DNA from: Qipengyuania aestuarii
GTDB lineage: Bacteria > Pseudomonadota > Alphaproteobacteria > Sphingomonadales > Sphingomonadaceae
Assembly: GCF_019711535.1 (NCBI RefSeq)
Contig: NZ_JAIGNP010000003.1
Span: forward strand, 806,001-870,000
DNA: 64,000 nt
Direction of reading: 5' to 3'
Shown here piece after piece: positions 16,855 to 26,425 of this stretch. The notes under the pieces are model-generated. The model made no database searches. It was given only the letters and a program-made list of their open reading frames with translations, and was not told where the DNA came from. Numbering within the stretch: position 1 is the stretch's first letter; each line of letters starts with the position of its first letter. The translations under genes were made by a program, and so were the position numbers.

Positions 16855-17643
16855 TCAGACAATACCTTCGTAGAAGTCCCGCGATAAACCGGCTGCCGAA
16901 CGCGCTGAGTCGTTGAATGGTGGCTTCAGACCCCCCGAAAAGTGGATTTTGACCAAATTTCGCCATGATTCCGGCGGGTTTTCATCGCGCGTGGCGCAGA
17001 TGCTTCGGAAATGCTTGGCGCCGAAAGCGACATGGCGGATTTCGTCGTCAAGGATTCGCTGAAGAATTTTCGCCCCGTTTTCATCACCTTGCGTACGGAC
17101 CCGCTCAAGAGTGGCGGGAGTAACGTCCAGCCCCCGGGCCTCGAGCACCATGGGAACGATGGCGAGCCGGGCCGCGACATCGTGGGCGGTGTCTTTCGCC
17201 GCACTCCACAATCCATCGTGAGCAGGCAACGCTCCGTAGGTGGACCCCAGCGAATCGAGTTTTCGCTCGAGCAGCGCGAAATGCATCGCCTCGTCGGCCG
17301 CGACCGAGAGAAAGTCCGCAACGAAGTCCTCACCCATCGATTCGCCGAAACGCCCGGCCATGTCCAGCGCGAGGTCAATGGCGACGAATTCGATATGCGC
17401 CAGTGAATGCCACAGGGCCAGGCGGCCCTTTTCGGACCCACCCTTGCCCCGGCGGGGCATGTCGCGCGGCAGGCGCAGGTCGAGGTCGGACGGCCATTCG
17501 GGCCGATCGGGCATTGGACAATCGAAACGAATGGCCAGCTTTCCGGCGCGCCAGTCACGCGCCAGCTTGCGCGTGGCGAAGACTTTCGCCGACTTGTCGC
17601 CCGTCAGCAGAACCTCGCGGATGGCGCGGGAGACAGAGGTCAT
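16855..17643 (-). CDS. DUF455 ferritin-like protein
   Basis: A 262-residue all-helical protein. The diiron-type pattern of a ferritin-like domain is visible: LAHIEFVAIDLALD, then AADEAMHFALLE (ExxH) and LDDEIRHVAFGAKHF (ExxH). DUF455 proteins are related to MiaE-like and other ferritin-like oxygenases, but no reaction is assigned here. The start MTSVSRAIREVLL was chosen because it overlaps the bcp stop (ATGA). It is the last gene of the glnE-bcp-DUF455 operon. Confidence 0.87.
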   Translation of the reverse strand: MTSVSRAIREVLLTGDKSAKVFATRKLARDWRAGKLAIRFDCPMPDRPEWPSDLDLRLPRDMPRRGKGGSEKGRLALWHSLAHIEFVAIDLALDMAGRFGESMGEDFVADFLSVAADEAMHFALLERKLDSLGSTYGALPAHDGLWSAAKDTAHDVAARLAIVPMVLEARGLDVTPATLERVRTQGDENGAKILQRILDDEIRHVAFGAKHFRSICATRDENPPESWRNLVKIHFSGGLKPPFNDSARSAAGLSRDFYEGIV

Positions 17644-18110
17644 GCGCCTTGTGCGGCGGCCAGCACCTCTGCTGCGTGATCCTTGACCCGTACCTTGGGC
17701 CAAATGCGCAGGATCTTGCCTTCTGCATCGAGGAAGTAGGTCGAGCGGATCATACCCATATAGGTGCGTCCGTAATTCTTCTTCTCACCCCAGATGCCGA
17801 GTTCGTCGGACAGACCCGCTTCCTCTGCATCGGTGGCGAGGTCGACCGTAAGATCGTGCTTGGCGATGAAGTTCTGGTGCTTGCGCGCCGAATCCTTGCT
17901 CACGCCCAGCAATTGGGTTCCCGCCTTCTCGAATTCGGATTTGAGCGCGCTGAAATCCTTCGCCTCGGTCGTGCAACCGGGCGTATTGTCCTTGGGGTAG
18001 AAAAAGATGACGGTTTTCTTCCCAAGCAGATCGGCCTTGGTGACCGTGCCGCCGTCAGGCGTTTCCATCGTGAACTCGGGAAAGGCATCGCCTTCGGCAT
18101 ATGTCGTCAT
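17640..18110 (-). CDS. bcp: Thioredoxin-dependent peroxiredoxin (Bcp/PrxQ)
   Basis: A 156-residue peroxiredoxin reducing hydroperoxides in the cytoplasm. The peroxidatic Cys46 lies in DNTPGCTTEA. The position five residues later, which holds the resolving Cys in many Bcp proteins, is Lys, and there is no other Cys in the protein, so it must act as a one-Cys type needing an external thiol. Both ends overlap neighbours by ATGA, between glnE and DUF455. Confidence 0.95.
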   Translation of the reverse strand: MTTYAEGDAFPEFTMETPDGGTVTKADLLGKKTVIFFYPKDNTPGCTTEAKDFSALKSEFEKAGTQLLGVSKDSARKHQNFIAKHDLTVDLATDAEEAGLSDELGIWGEKKNYGRTYMGMIRSTYFLDAEGKILRIWPKVRVKDHAAEVLAAAQGA

Positions 18111-20779
18111 TGATCAAGCTCCAGTCGTTCGTCGAATAGGTCGTGCCAAACCTGCGCGACCACGCGCCGCTGGTCGGCAAGATGCGCCAGCAGGCCCTCG
18201 AAATCGCCGGTTTCGCATAGCCGGGCGAGAATTGCCTGCTGGGAGTCTGCCGGAATATCGAGATCGGGGGCGAGCAGCCGGGTACCGACCAGCAAGCGTG
18301 TCATCAAGACGTGTGCCGGGACTAGCTTCGCCAGATCGGGAATCTGCGCCAGGGCCTCGTCAACCGCCGGCATCAGTCCCACCCGGTCGCGCAGCTGCAC
18401 GAAATGCACGAGGAACTCGGTATCCACCAGGCCGCCGCGCAGCAGCTTGGCATCAAGCGGTCCCTTGGCCGGCTTATGCGCCCCCATTTCGCCGCGCATC
18501 TTGAGCAGGTCGTTCTTGAGCGCCGCCGGATCGCGCTGCGCGCCAAGCACCTCGGCGAGAATAGCATCGATCTTCCGGACCGCTGCCTCGCTTCCGGTCA
18601 GCGGGCGGGCACGGGTCAGCGCCATGTGCTCCCACGTCCAGGCATCTTCCATCTGGTAACGCGCGAAACTGTCCAGATTGACCGCCAGCGGCCCCTGCGC
18701 CCCCTGCGGCCTCAGCCGCGTATCGACCTCGTAAAGAGCGCCTTCGGCCGTAGGTACGGACAGGGCCGCACTCACGCGCTGGGCCAGGCGGTTGAAATAG
18801 AGCGTTGCCCCCAGCGGCCGGTCGCCATCGCTTTCGCCATCGTGGCTGCCGGTGAACAGATAGACGATGTCGAGGTCCGACGCATAGGTAAGCGCGCCGC
18901 CGCCCAGCCGGCCGAGGCCGAGGACGACGAGTTCGCTGCCCTCGATGCGGCCATGCTTGCGAGCGAATTCTTCCTCCGCCGCCTCCTGCGCGCTCGCGAT
19001 GGCGGCTTCCGCCACGCGCGAGAGGGCGGCGGCGACATCGAGCGGGTCATGCGCCGCCTCGATCAGCTGGACGCCCAGGGCGAAGCGCTTCTCTCCGGTC
19101 ACGATCCGGATCCGATCGAGCCGGTCTTCATAGGTATCGCCGCGCTCGGACTGGACCATCTCTTCGATCAGGTCGCCGCGGCTGCCGGGCAGGTCGAGCG
19201 CGCTGCGATCGATCAGCGCATCGACCAGTTCGGGCCGCCGCGCGATCGCATCGGCCAGCGGCGGGGCCAGCGTCAGGCAATCCGCCAGCAATTGCATCAG
19301 CCCCGGCCGCGCTTCCAGCAGGCGGAACAGGTTGATCGCGCTGCTCATGCGCTGCAGCACGCTTTCCCAGCGCGCCACCGCCCGCTCCGGCTCGGGCGAC
19401 GCGGCGAGCGAGGCCAGCAATCTGGGCCGGATCGCTTCGAATGCCGACAGCGCGGCCGTGCTGCGCAAGGGAGCATACCGCCCGTCGGTCCAGTCGGTCA
19501 CGCGCTCGGTCAGTTCCGGAGCGAGCACCGCCTGCGATTGTTCTGCCACGACATGCGGCGTATCGACCGGGACGGAGACTTCATCCTCGGCCAGCAGGGC
19601 ATCGTAGCGCTGGGCTACCGGCGCGGTGAGGCTGGCGATATGCTCCAGCCATGCCGCCCCGTCCGCATAGCCATCCAGCTGGGCGACATTATCCAGCGCC
19701 TCGCCGGCGGGAAGCGTATGGGTCTGCTGGTCGGCCACCATCTGCAGCCGGTGTTCGATGCGCCGCAATCCGTCATAGCTTTCGCCCAGAGCCCGCGCAT
19801 CGTCGGCGCCGATCCGGCCCGTGGCCGCAAGCGCATCGAGAGCGGCGCGCGTATGCCTGCGCCGCAGCGACGGATCGCGTCCCCCATGCACCAGCTGATG
19901 GGTCTGGGCGAAGAATTCGATCTCGCGAATCCCGCCGCGCCCAAGCTTGACGTTGTAATCCGGCGCCGGTTCGCGCGGGCCGGACTGCTTGTCGCGAATG
20001 CGGTGCGTGAGGCGGCGCACCTCGTCGATCGCCCCGAAGTCGAGGCTGCGGCGCCAGACGAAGGGGCGGATATGGTCAAGAAAGGCTTCGCCCGCCGCGA
20101 TATCGCCGGCGCAGGCTCGCGCCCGGATGAAGGCGGCCCGCTCCCACGCCAGGGCGCTGCTTTCATAATGCGTGATCGCGGCATCGAGCGGGATGGCCAG
20201 TGGGCTGACCTCCGATGCGGGCCTCAACCGCAAGTCCACGCGGAAGACATAGCCTTCGGCGGTCACCTCGGACAACAGGCGCACCACTTCGCGGGCATAG
20301 CGCTGCGCCGCTTCGCCCGGCTCGTCACGCTCGCGCCGCGGCAGGGTCTGCGGATCGTAGAGCAGGATCGGATCGATATCGGACGAATAGTTAAGCTCGC
20401 CCGCCCCATGCTTGCCCAGCGCGAGGCCGATCATGCCCTGCGGCTGCGCATCCGGCACACGCTTGAGGATCGCCGTGTCGATCGCGCGGTGCAGGGCGCG
20501 GTCTGCAAAGAGCGATAGCTCGCGCATGACCTTGTCCAACGCAAATGCCCCGGCAAGGTCGCCGACCGCCAGCACCAGCCCCAGCGCGCGCTTTTCCCGC
20601 CGCAGCGCAACGCCGACATCCTCGATACCCTCGCCCGCGTCCTTCGCCAGATGGAGCGCGTCATCAGCCTTGCCTGCAGCCAGCAGGGCGGCCAGCTCTT
20701 CATGTTTCTCGAGCCCGCGCGCGAGGAAAGGCGCGTGATCGCGCGCGCGCTTCAGCGCATCGGTCCATCGTGCAGCCAT
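18107..20779 (-). CDS. glnE: Bifunctional glutamine-synthetase adenylyltransferase/deadenylylase
   Basis: An 890-residue protein with two nucleotidyltransferase domains. The N-terminal (deadenylylase) domain shows GLGKHGAGELNYSSDIDPIL, and the C-terminal (adenylylase) domain shows GLGRLGGGALTYASDLDIVY, both with intact DxD motifs; GlnD-like helical regions follow each. It tunes glutamine synthetase to nitrogen supply with PII. The start at MAARWTDALKRARDHAPFL is typical; the open frame extends about 100 residues upstream, but that part is low-complexity and overlaps the oppositely oriented M28 gene. It heads the operon with bcp and DUF455. Confidence 0.93.
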   Translation of the reverse strand: MAARWTDALKRARDHAPFLARGLEKHEELAALLAAGKADDALHLAKDAGEGIEDVGVALRREKRALGLVLAVGDLAGAFALDKVMRELSLFADRALHRAIDTAILKRVPDAQPQGMIGLALGKHGAGELNYSSDIDPILLYDPQTLPRRERDEPGEAAQRYAREVVRLLSEVTAEGYVFRVDLRLRPASEVSPLAIPLDAAITHYESSALAWERAAFIRARACAGDIAAGEAFLDHIRPFVWRRSLDFGAIDEVRRLTHRIRDKQSGPREPAPDYNVKLGRGGIREIEFFAQTHQLVHGGRDPSLRRRHTRAALDALAATGRIGADDARALGESYDGLRRIEHRLQMVADQQTHTLPAGEALDNVAQLDGYADGAAWLEHIASLTAPVAQRYDALLAEDEVSVPVDTPHVVAEQSQAVLAPELTERVTDWTDGRYAPLRSTAALSAFEAIRPRLLASLAASPEPERAVARWESVLQRMSSAINLFRLLEARPGLMQLLADCLTLAPPLADAIARRPELVDALIDRSALDLPGSRGDLIEEMVQSERGDTYEDRLDRIRIVTGEKRFALGVQLIEAAHDPLDVAAALSRVAEAAIASAQEAAEEEFARKHGRIEGSELVVLGLGRLGGGALTYASDLDIVYLFTGSHDGESDGDRPLGATLYFNRLAQRVSAALSVPTAEGALYEVDTRLRPQGAQGPLAVNLDSFARYQMEDAWTWEHMALTRARPLTGSEAAVRKIDAILAEVLGAQRDPAALKNDLLKMRGEMGAHKPAKGPLDAKLLRGGLVDTEFLVHFVQLRDRVGLMPAVDEALAQIPDLAKLVPAHVLMTRLLVGTRLLAPDLDIPADSQQAILARLCETGDFEGLLAHLADQRRVVAQVWHDLFDERLELDQ

Positions 20780-20894
20780 CGCCGTGGCTCTGCCCAAGCC
20801 TGCCGCATCGCGCAAGGCAGCAACTTGCGCCCGGGCGTCGCCCGGTGCAGAAGCTGCCGCAACGCAGACACGCAAACGAGAGGTTGCCCCAAGG

Positions 20895-22601
20895 ATGATC
20901 CGCAAGTCCATCGCCGCAGCGACGGCGCTTATGCTCGCCGCCTGCAATGCCGCCATCGACGATGAACCGGGTTCGGCGCCCGGTCTCGATATCCCGGAAA
21001 TCGCGAGTGGCGAAATTTCGGAAGAGACGATGAAAACCGTGACCGAGAGGCTTTCGTCGGACGAATTCGAAGGCCGCATGCCGGGTACCGCGGGCGAACG
21101 AAAAACGGTCGCCTATCTGATCGAACAGTTCAGGAAGGCGGGGCTCGAACCGGGCAACAACGGCAGTTGGACTCAGAAAGTCCCGCTGGTGGAGATTACC
21201 GGCAAGGATTTCGCCCCGCTCACGATTTCGGGCGCGAACGGCGAGCCGATGGAGCTGGCCTATGGCGATGACTGGGTCGGTGTCTCCTACAAGGGAGATG
21301 TCCAGACCAGCCTCGAAGACAGCGAACTCGTCTTCGTGGGCTACGGCATCGATGCGCCCGAGAAAGAGTGGAACGATTACGAAGGCGTGGACATGACCGG
21401 CAAGACCGCGGTCATCCTCGTCAACGATCCCGACTTCGGTGCGACCAGCCTCGACGGGCCCTTCGGCGGGAAGGCCATGACCTATTACGGCCGCTGGACG
21501 TACAAATATGAAGAGGCCGCCCGTCAGGGCGCAGCTGGCGCGATCATCATTCACGATACCGAACCGGCATCCTATGGCTGGAATGTCGTCGAAAGCAGTT
21601 GGTCTGGCCCGCAGGCCTATGCGCAGCGCGGAGAGAATGCCCCGCCGCTTACCACGATGAACGGCTGGGTGCAGAACCAGGTCGGCAAGGACATCATCAA
21701 GGCGGCGGGCAAGGATTTCGACAAGCTTGCGGCGGCGGCCAAGAAGAAGGGCTTCAAGCCCGTGCCGCTGGGCCTCACCGCTTCGACCAGCTTCCGCAAT
21801 GACATCCGCACCTTCGAATCGCAGAACGTGATCGGCATCCTGCCGGGCACGGAACGGCCGGACGAATATGTGATGCATACCGCGCATTGGGATCATCTGG
21901 GCCGCTGCACGCCTGCCGACGATGGTGACGACATCTGCAATGGCGCGGTCGACAATGCCACTGGCACCGCCGCGCTTGTCGCGCTGGCCGAAGCACAGGC
22001 CAAGGCCGGGCCGACCGCGCGCAGCCTGGTGTTCCTGGCCGTGACGGCGGAGGAATCGGGCCTGTTGGGGGCGGATTATTACGCTGCCAATCCGGTCTTC
22101 CCGCTCGCCCAGACGGTCGGCGGGATCAATATGGATGCCTTTCTGATTGCCGGACCAAGCAAGGACGTGACTGTTGTGGGGCCGGGCAAGTCCCAGCTCG
22201 ACCAGTTCCTCGAAGCGGCGCTCAAGGCCGATGGCCGTGTCGCAACGCCCAATCCCAATCCTGAAGCAGGCTCCTATTACCGCTCCGATCACTTCGCTTT
22301 CGCCACGCGCGGCGTGCCGATGCTTTATGTCGATGGCGGCGAGGACCTGATCGAAGGCGGCACGGAGGCGGGCAGCAAGATCGCGCAGGATTATCGCGAC
22401 AATCGCTATCACGGGCCGAAAGACGAATACGATCCCAATTGGGACTGGTCGGGCGTGATGGCCGACCTGCAGCTATTCTACCGGCTCGGCCGGATGATGG
22501 GCATGAGCACAAGCTGGCCCAATTGGACCGAGGGTGACGAGTTCAAGGCGACGCGCGACGAGGCTTGCGCGGCGCAGGGTGCGGCCTGCGGCGGCGCCTG
22601 A
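20895..22601 (+). CDS. M28-family metallopeptidase lipoprotein
   Basis: A 568-residue secreted zinc aminopeptidase. The signal MIRKSIAAATALMLAAC has a lipobox with Cys17, so it should be lipid-anchored. A PA-type insert lies around residues 105-255, and the M28 core follows with HTAHWDHLG, GAVDNATGTAAL, TAEESGLLGADYYA and YYRSDHFAFATRG providing His/Asp/Glu/Asp/His metal ligands. It degrades peptides outside the inner membrane. It is divergent from glnE; the AAGG before ATG supports the start. Its transcript should end at the hairpin at 22621-22656. Confidence 0.92.
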   Translation: MIRKSIAAATALMLAACNAAIDDEPGSAPGLDIPEIASGEISEETMKTVTERLSSDEFEGRMPGTAGERKTVAYLIEQFRKAGLEPGNNGSWTQKVPLVEITGKDFAPLTISGANGEPMELAYGDDWVGVSYKGDVQTSLEDSELVFVGYGIDAPEKEWNDYEGVDMTGKTAVILVNDPDFGATSLDGPFGGKAMTYYGRWTYKYEEAARQGAAGAIIIHDTEPASYGWNVVESSWSGPQAYAQRGENAPPLTTMNGWVQNQVGKDIIKAAGKDFDKLAAAAKKKGFKPVPLGLTASTSFRNDIRTFESQNVIGILPGTERPDEYVMHTAHWDHLGRCTPADDGDDICNGAVDNATGTAALVALAEAQAKAGPTARSLVFLAVTAEESGLLGADYYAANPVFPLAQTVGGINMDAFLIAGPSKDVTVVGPGKSQLDQFLEAALKADGRVATPNPNPEAGSYYRSDHFAFATRGVPMLYVDGGEDLIEGGTEAGSKIAQDYRDNRYHGPKDEYDPNWDWSGVMADLQLFYRLGRMMGMSTSWPNWTEGDEFKATRDEACAAQGAACGGA

Positions 22602-22620
22602 TCTGATCGGGACCAATAGG

Positions 22621-22656
22621 AAAAGGGCCGGCTCGCATTCGCGGACCGGCCCTTTT
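22621..22656. terminator. Bidirectional terminator between M28 gene and galU
   Basis: AAAAGGGCCGG (22621-22631) pairs with CCGGCCCTTTT (22646-22656). It sits between convergent genes, with A-runs and T-runs on each side, and can end both transcripts. Confidence 0.85.
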
Positions 22657-22677
22657 CGGTGGTGTCAGTAATGCCCC

Positions 22678-23556
22678 TTATTGGGCGAGGAGCCGTTCTG
22701 CGATGGCGCGCACTTCGGCGCCCATGTCTTCACGCTCCAGAGCGAGCGCGAGCGTAGCTTCCACGAAGCCCGTCTTGTTGCCGCAGTCGTAACGGTTGCC
22801 GGCGAAGGTCACGGCGTGGAATGGCTGCGTGCCGATCATTTTCGCCATGGCGTCGGTCAGCTGGATTTCGCCGCCCGCGCCCTTTTCCTGATCTTCCAAT
22901 ACGCGCATCACTTCCGGCTGGAGGATGTAGCGGCCCGAAATGATCTTGTTCGACGGCGCCTGTGCCACGGGCGGTTTCTCGACCAGGCCGGTGACTTCGG
23001 TCAGTGTGTCGCTGACCTCCTTGCCCGGTGCGATCACGCCATAGCTCGACACTTCCTCTTCGGGGATTTCCAGCACCGAGATGAGGTTTCCCCCCACTTC
23101 CTCATAGGCATCGACCATCTGCTTCATGCAGCCGGGCGCGCCGATCATCAGCTCGTCGGGCAGGAAGATCGCGAAGGGTTCGTCGCCCACGATGGACCGG
23201 GCGCACCAGATGGCGTGGCCCAGCCCCAGCGGGACCTGCTGCCGGACGGACATGATGTCCCCGGGCGTGGCGCGGGTCGGGTCGAGGACACCCATGTCCT
23301 TGCCGCGCTGGTCCATCGTCGCCTCCAGCTCGAAGGCGAGGTCGAAATAATCCTCGATGGCGGTCTTGCCGCGACCAGTGACGAAGATGATCTGTTCGAT
23401 CCCAGCTTCGCGCGCCTCGTCGACCGCATACTGGATCAATGGCCGGTCGACGATCGGCAGCAATTCCTTCGGAACGGCCTTGGTAGCAGGCAGGAAACGA
23501 GTGCCGAGCCCCGCGACGGGGAAGACGGCTTTCTTGATCGGTTTGCGCTGGCTCAT
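22678..23556 (-). CDS. galU: UTP-glucose-1-phosphate uridylyltransferase
   Basis: A 292-residue enzyme making UDP-glucose for exopolysaccharide, lipopolysaccharide and glycolipid synthesis. The signature GLGTRFLPATKAVPKELLPI near residues 16-35, the FVTGRGKTAIEDYFD segment, and FLPDELMIGAPGCMKQ are diagnostic of GalU. It is transcribed divergently from murA across a 124-base gap. Confidence 0.95.
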   Translation of the reverse strand: MSQRKPIKKAVFPVAGLGTRFLPATKAVPKELLPIVDRPLIQYAVDEAREAGIEQIIFVTGRGKTAIEDYFDLAFELEATMDQRGKDMGVLDPTRATPGDIMSVRQQVPLGLGHAIWCARSIVGDEPFAIFLPDELMIGAPGCMKQMVDAYEEVGGNLISVLEIPEEEVSSYGVIAPGKEVSDTLTEVTGLVEKPPVAQAPSNKIISGRYILQPEVMRVLEDQEKGAGGEIQLTDAMAKMIGTQPFHAVTFAGNRYDCGNKTGFVEATLALALEREDMGAEVRAIAERLLAQ

Positions 23557-23581
23557 GTGGTGATGGCGTACGCCCTGGGCT

Positions 23582-23606
23582 GGAACAGGTCAATTACGTG
23601 GCGGTT
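23582..23606 (+). promoter_or_regulatory. Possible EcfG-type (general stress) promoter before murA
   Basis: GGAAC (23582-23586) is followed 17 bases later by GTT (23604-23606), resembling the GGAAC-N16/17-CGTT promoters used by the alphaproteobacterial general-stress sigma factor EcfG. The base before GTT is G rather than C. It lies about 75 bases before the murA start; chance occurrence is quite possible. Confidence 0.25.
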
Positions 23607-23680
23607 CGTAACATCATGAAGGGGCGGGATGACACATGGATGACGCTTGTCAGCAGCCCCGAGACATTTAAAGGCAGGGC

Positions 23681-24964
23681 ATGGACAAACTCATCGTACG
23701 CGGCGGCAATCGCCTATCGGGCACAATTCCCATCTCCGGCGCCAAGAATGCGGCGCTCACGCTTATCCCCTGCGCGCTGCTGACCGAAGAAGCGGTGACG
23801 CTGCGCAACCTGCCGCGGCTCGCCGATATCGACGGCTTCCAGCACCTCATGACGCAGTTCGGCGTCAGCCACACGATTCCGGGCAAGCGGCCCGAAGACT
23901 TCGGCCGCAACGTGACGCTGGAGGCGATGCGAATCACCAGTTCGGTCGCGCCTTACGATCTTGTGCGCAAGATGCGCGCCTCAATCCTTGTGCTTGGCCC
24001 GCTGCTGGCTCGGACGGGCGAAGCGACCGTATCGCTGCCCGGCGGCTGTGCCATCGGCAACCGCCCGATCGACCTCCACCTCAAGGCGCTGGAGGCGTTC
24101 GGCGCCAATATAGAGCTGGCGCAAGGCTATGTGAAGGCCAGCGCTCCTGACGGCGGGCTGCCCGGCGGCGAATTCGACTTCCCCGTGGTCTCGGTCGGTG
24201 CGACCGAGAATGCGCTGATGGCGGCGGTGCTGTGCAAGGGCACCAGCGTGCTGCGCAATGCCGCGCGCGAGCCGGAAATCGTGGATCTGTGCAATCTGTT
24301 GACCGCCATGGGCGCCGAGATCGAAGGCGTCGGCACGTCGGAAATCACCATTCACGGCGTTAAGGCCCTCCACGGGGCGACCTATCGCGTCATGCCCGAC
24401 CGGATCGAGGCGGGCTCCTATGCCTGTGCGGCGGCGATCACCGGCGGCGAAGTGCTGCTGAGCGGCGCGGATGCCGGGGACATGGGTTCGACATTGCATG
24501 CGCTGCGCAATATCGGCGTCGAGATCGAAACGGTGAAGGAAGGCGTGAAGGTCGCGGCCAATGGCCCGCTCAAGGCCTATAACCTCACCACCGCGCCCTT
24601 CCCAGGTCTAGCCACCGATATGCAGGCGCAGCTGATGAGCCTCTTGTGCAAGGCCGAAGGCACCAGCGTGCTGAAGGAAACGATCTTCGAGAACCGCTTC
24701 ATGCATGTGCCCGAACTGGTGCGCATGGGGGCCGATATCGACACGACGGGCCGTACCGCCATCGTCAAGGGGCCGGTCGAGCTGACCGGCGCCGAAGTGA
24801 TGGCGACCGATTTGCGCGCGTCGATGAGCCTGGTGATCGCGGGCCTTGCCGCCAAGGGCGAGACGACGGTGCGCCGCCTGTACCATCTCGACCGGGGTTA
24901 CGAGCGGCTGGAAGAGAAACTTCAGCTGGTCGGCGCTGATATCGAACGGGTGGGCGACGACTGA
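23681..24964 (+). CDS. murA: UDP-N-acetylglucosamine 1-carboxyvinyltransferase
   Basis: A 427-residue enzyme that starts peptidoglycan precursor synthesis by adding enolpyruvate to UDP-GlcNAc in the cytoplasm. Lys22 in [10 protein letters not shown] and the catalytic Cys123 in [15 protein letters not shown] are present, the latter being the residue blocked by fosfomycin. The C-terminal domain includes [17 protein letters not shown] and [11 protein letters not shown]. The gene begins at ATG after GGCAGGG; length and motifs are normal. Confidence 0.96.
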   Translation: MDKLIVRGGNRLSGTIPISGAKNAALTLIPCALLTEEAVTLRNLPRLADIDGFQHLMTQFGVSHTIPGKRPEDFGRNVTLEAMRITSSVAPYDLVRKMRASILVLGPLLARTGEATVSLPGGCAIGNRPIDLHLKALEAFGANIELAQGYVKASAPDGGLPGGEFDFPVVSVGATENALMAAVLCKGTSVLRNAAREPEIVDLCNLLTAMGAEIEGVGTSEITIHGVKALHGATYRVMPDRIEAGSYACAAAITGGEVLLSGADAGDMGSTLHALRNIGVEIETVKEGVKVAANGPLKAYNLTTAPFPGLATDMQAQLMSLLCKAEGTSVLKETIFENRFMHVPELVRMGADIDTTGRTAIVKGPVELTGAEVMATDLRASMSLVIAGLAAKGETTVRRLYHLDRGYERLEEKLQLVGADIERVGDD

Positions 24965-25034
24965 GCAGATTCTGCGGACCTTTCGGCGGCCGCAACAGTT
25001 GGTTTGGTAACATCTATCCGAAAGGGAAGCAGAC

Positions 25035-25259
25035 ATGATTATCAAGCTCGCAGCACTCGGCGCACTCGGCTATGCCGGATATCGCTATTACGAGAAGAAC
25101 AAGGTCGACCAGAACGGCGTGGCCTTCGCTGGCGGCGAACCCGAAGGCAGTTTCCGCAACGCCGGATCGGATGCCACGGCATCGCATGACCGCATGAGCA
25201 CGACCGACGAAGCGCTCGACGAAACCTATCCGGCGAGCGACGCGACTGCGAAATACTAA
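25035..25259 (+). CDS. Small hypothetical protein with N-terminal membrane segment
   Basis: A 74-residue protein. A short hydrophobic N-terminus (MIIKLAALGALGYAGYRYY) is followed by a hydrophilic tail rich in Asp, Ser, Thr and Ala (TTDEALDETYPASDATAKY). A good AAAGGGAAGC ribosome-binding site precedes the ATG. It resembles short uncharacterised proteins of sphingomonads, but I cannot name a family. Its transcript should end at the hairpin at 25302-25331. Confidence 0.8.
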   Translation: MIIKLAALGALGYAGYRYYEKNKVDQNGVAFAGGEPEGSFRNAGSDATASHDRMSTTDEALDETYPASDATAKY

Positions 25260-25275
25260 GTTGCTAGATCATAAT

Positions 25276-25572
25276 TCAGGATGACAATTCCTGATCTGAA
25301 GGGACGGCGGAAGCGATTTCGCCGTCCTTTTCATATCCGGGTACCAGCTCGGAGGTCACCAGCCACACGCGGATCGCGCCCGCCAGTCCCGGCGGGGTCT
25401 CGCTCCTGATACGTTCGGCATCGATCCGGGCGACCAGCGTGTTCACGGCAATCCTGCGGCGGGCGGCGGCTTTCTGCAACAGGTCCCAGAACACCGGTTC
25501 GAGACTGATCGAGGTGCGATGGCCTTCGATACGCACGGAGTATTTGGCCGGGGGGTGGTAGGGCGTTGTCAT
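25276..25572 (-). CDS. Ribbon-helix-helix protein
   Basis: A 98-residue protein starting MTTPYHPPAKYSVRIEGHRT. The SVRIEGHRTSISLEPVFWDL strand-helix followed by LLQKAAARRRIAVNTLVARI is the RHH_4-type ribbon-helix-helix core; the remainder (AGAIRVWLVTSELVPGYE) is a short tail. Such proteins bind DNA as dimers. The longer frame upstream overlaps the divergent start of the next gene and is unlikely. The last codons of this gene encode, on the other strand, the terminator of the preceding small gene. Confidence 0.85.
   Translation of the reverse strand: MTTPYHPPAKYSVRIEGHRTSISLEPVFWDLLQKAAARRRIAVNTLVARIDAERIRSETPPGLAGAIRVWLVTSELVPGYEKDGEIASAVPSDQELSS
25302..25331 (+). terminator. Terminator of small gene, nested in RHH coding sequence
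   Basis: GGACGGCG (25302-25309) pairs with CGCCGTCC (25320-25327) followed by TTTT on the plus strand, about 40 bases after the 25035-25259 gene. The same bases are the C-terminal coding part of the opposing RHH gene, so coding and terminator constraints coincide. Confidence 0.7.
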
Positions 25573-25654
25573 TCGGGCGCTTTTGTAAGAGAGACTGTCA
25601 GACGGGACAATCCATCCTTTCGGTACAGGGCAGAGAGACGGTTCGGCGGGCAAG

Positions 25655-26365
25655 GTGAAAGAAACGCAGCATCAGGATGGCGACACGCCGCCATCGCTCG
25701 AAGGCGCTGCGCCTTTGCGGCCCCGCAGTTTTTCCGCCGAGGAACTGGCGGAACTCGAACGGCGAGAGCGCCTCGGGGGCTGGCTGATCCTCTTTTTCGC
25801 CGGCGCCGCGCTCGCCACGGGCGCGCTCGCCTTTTATCTCTTTGCCGACGACGTCGAGCAGAACGATGAATTCGTGCGTGCGGACCGGCCCGCGCAGACG
25901 GTGCAGCCCGCTGCCGAGGAGGAGGAGCCATTTCTGTGGGGCGGAATCCTCCCCGAACCCGAAGAAGAGGCCGAACCGGAGCCCGAGGAACCGCCCGCCC
26001 CGCCCATCGGAAAGGCTGCCCAAGCCCCAACCAGCGCGCGCGATGGCGAAACGCCCGTGCAGACCTTCAACTTCCCCGGACCGCCCGAGCCCGGTGAAAC
26101 ACCCCGTTTCAGCGGTCCGCGCCCCGGCTCGGTCGACCGCGAAACTTCCCGCGCCCTGCGCAGCGGCGAGGCCGAGCTGTGGCGCGAGGATGGCCAGCGC
26201 GGTTATGTGTTGGTCAGCGATGCGGTGGTGTACGGCGACAGGGAATGCCGCCAGGTCAGCTACACGCTGTTCGCCGATGGCGGACAGCGCACCTCACCCT
26301 CCAGCCAGTGGTGCCGCACCCGCGGCAGCGCGCGGTGGCGGCCGGACCCGCGCGGCGCCGAATAG
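25655..26365 (+). CDS. Single-pass membrane protein, Pro/Glu-rich
   Basis: A 236-residue protein. Residues 1-40 are cytoplasmic and charged, then one membrane helix (GGWLILFFAGAALATGALAFYLF), a long Pro/Glu-rich linker, and a C-terminal small domain with two Cys (GDRECRQVSYTLFADGG and SSQWCRTRGSARW) that could form a disulfide outside the membrane. The start is GTG at 25655 after GGCAAG; an ATG start is not available nearby. I do not recognise a named family. It is divergent from the RHH gene with 82 bases between starts. Confidence 0.7.
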   Translation: MKETQHQDGDTPPSLEGAAPLRPRSFSAEELAELERRERLGGWLILFFAGAALATGALAFYLFADDVEQNDEFVRADRPAQTVQPAAEEEEPFLWGGILPEPEEEAEPEPEEPPAPPIGKAAQAPTSARDGETPVQTFNFPGPPEPGETPRFSGPRPGSVDRETSRALRSGEAELWREDGQRGYVLVSDAVVYGDRECRQVSYTLFADGGQRTSPSSQWCRTRGSARWRPDPRGAE

Positions 26366-26425
26366 CGAGCGCCTACGAATTTTTTGGGGTGGCTAGGCCA
26401 GATGGCGGGGCATAGGCAGGAAGGA

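Noticed and set aside
20780..21079. A 100-residue N-terminal extension of GlnE in frame upstream of MAARW
   Set aside because: Composition is low-complexity and not conserved-looking, it overlaps the opposite-strand M28 gene start, and GlnE proteins normally begin with the WTDALKRAR-like helix.
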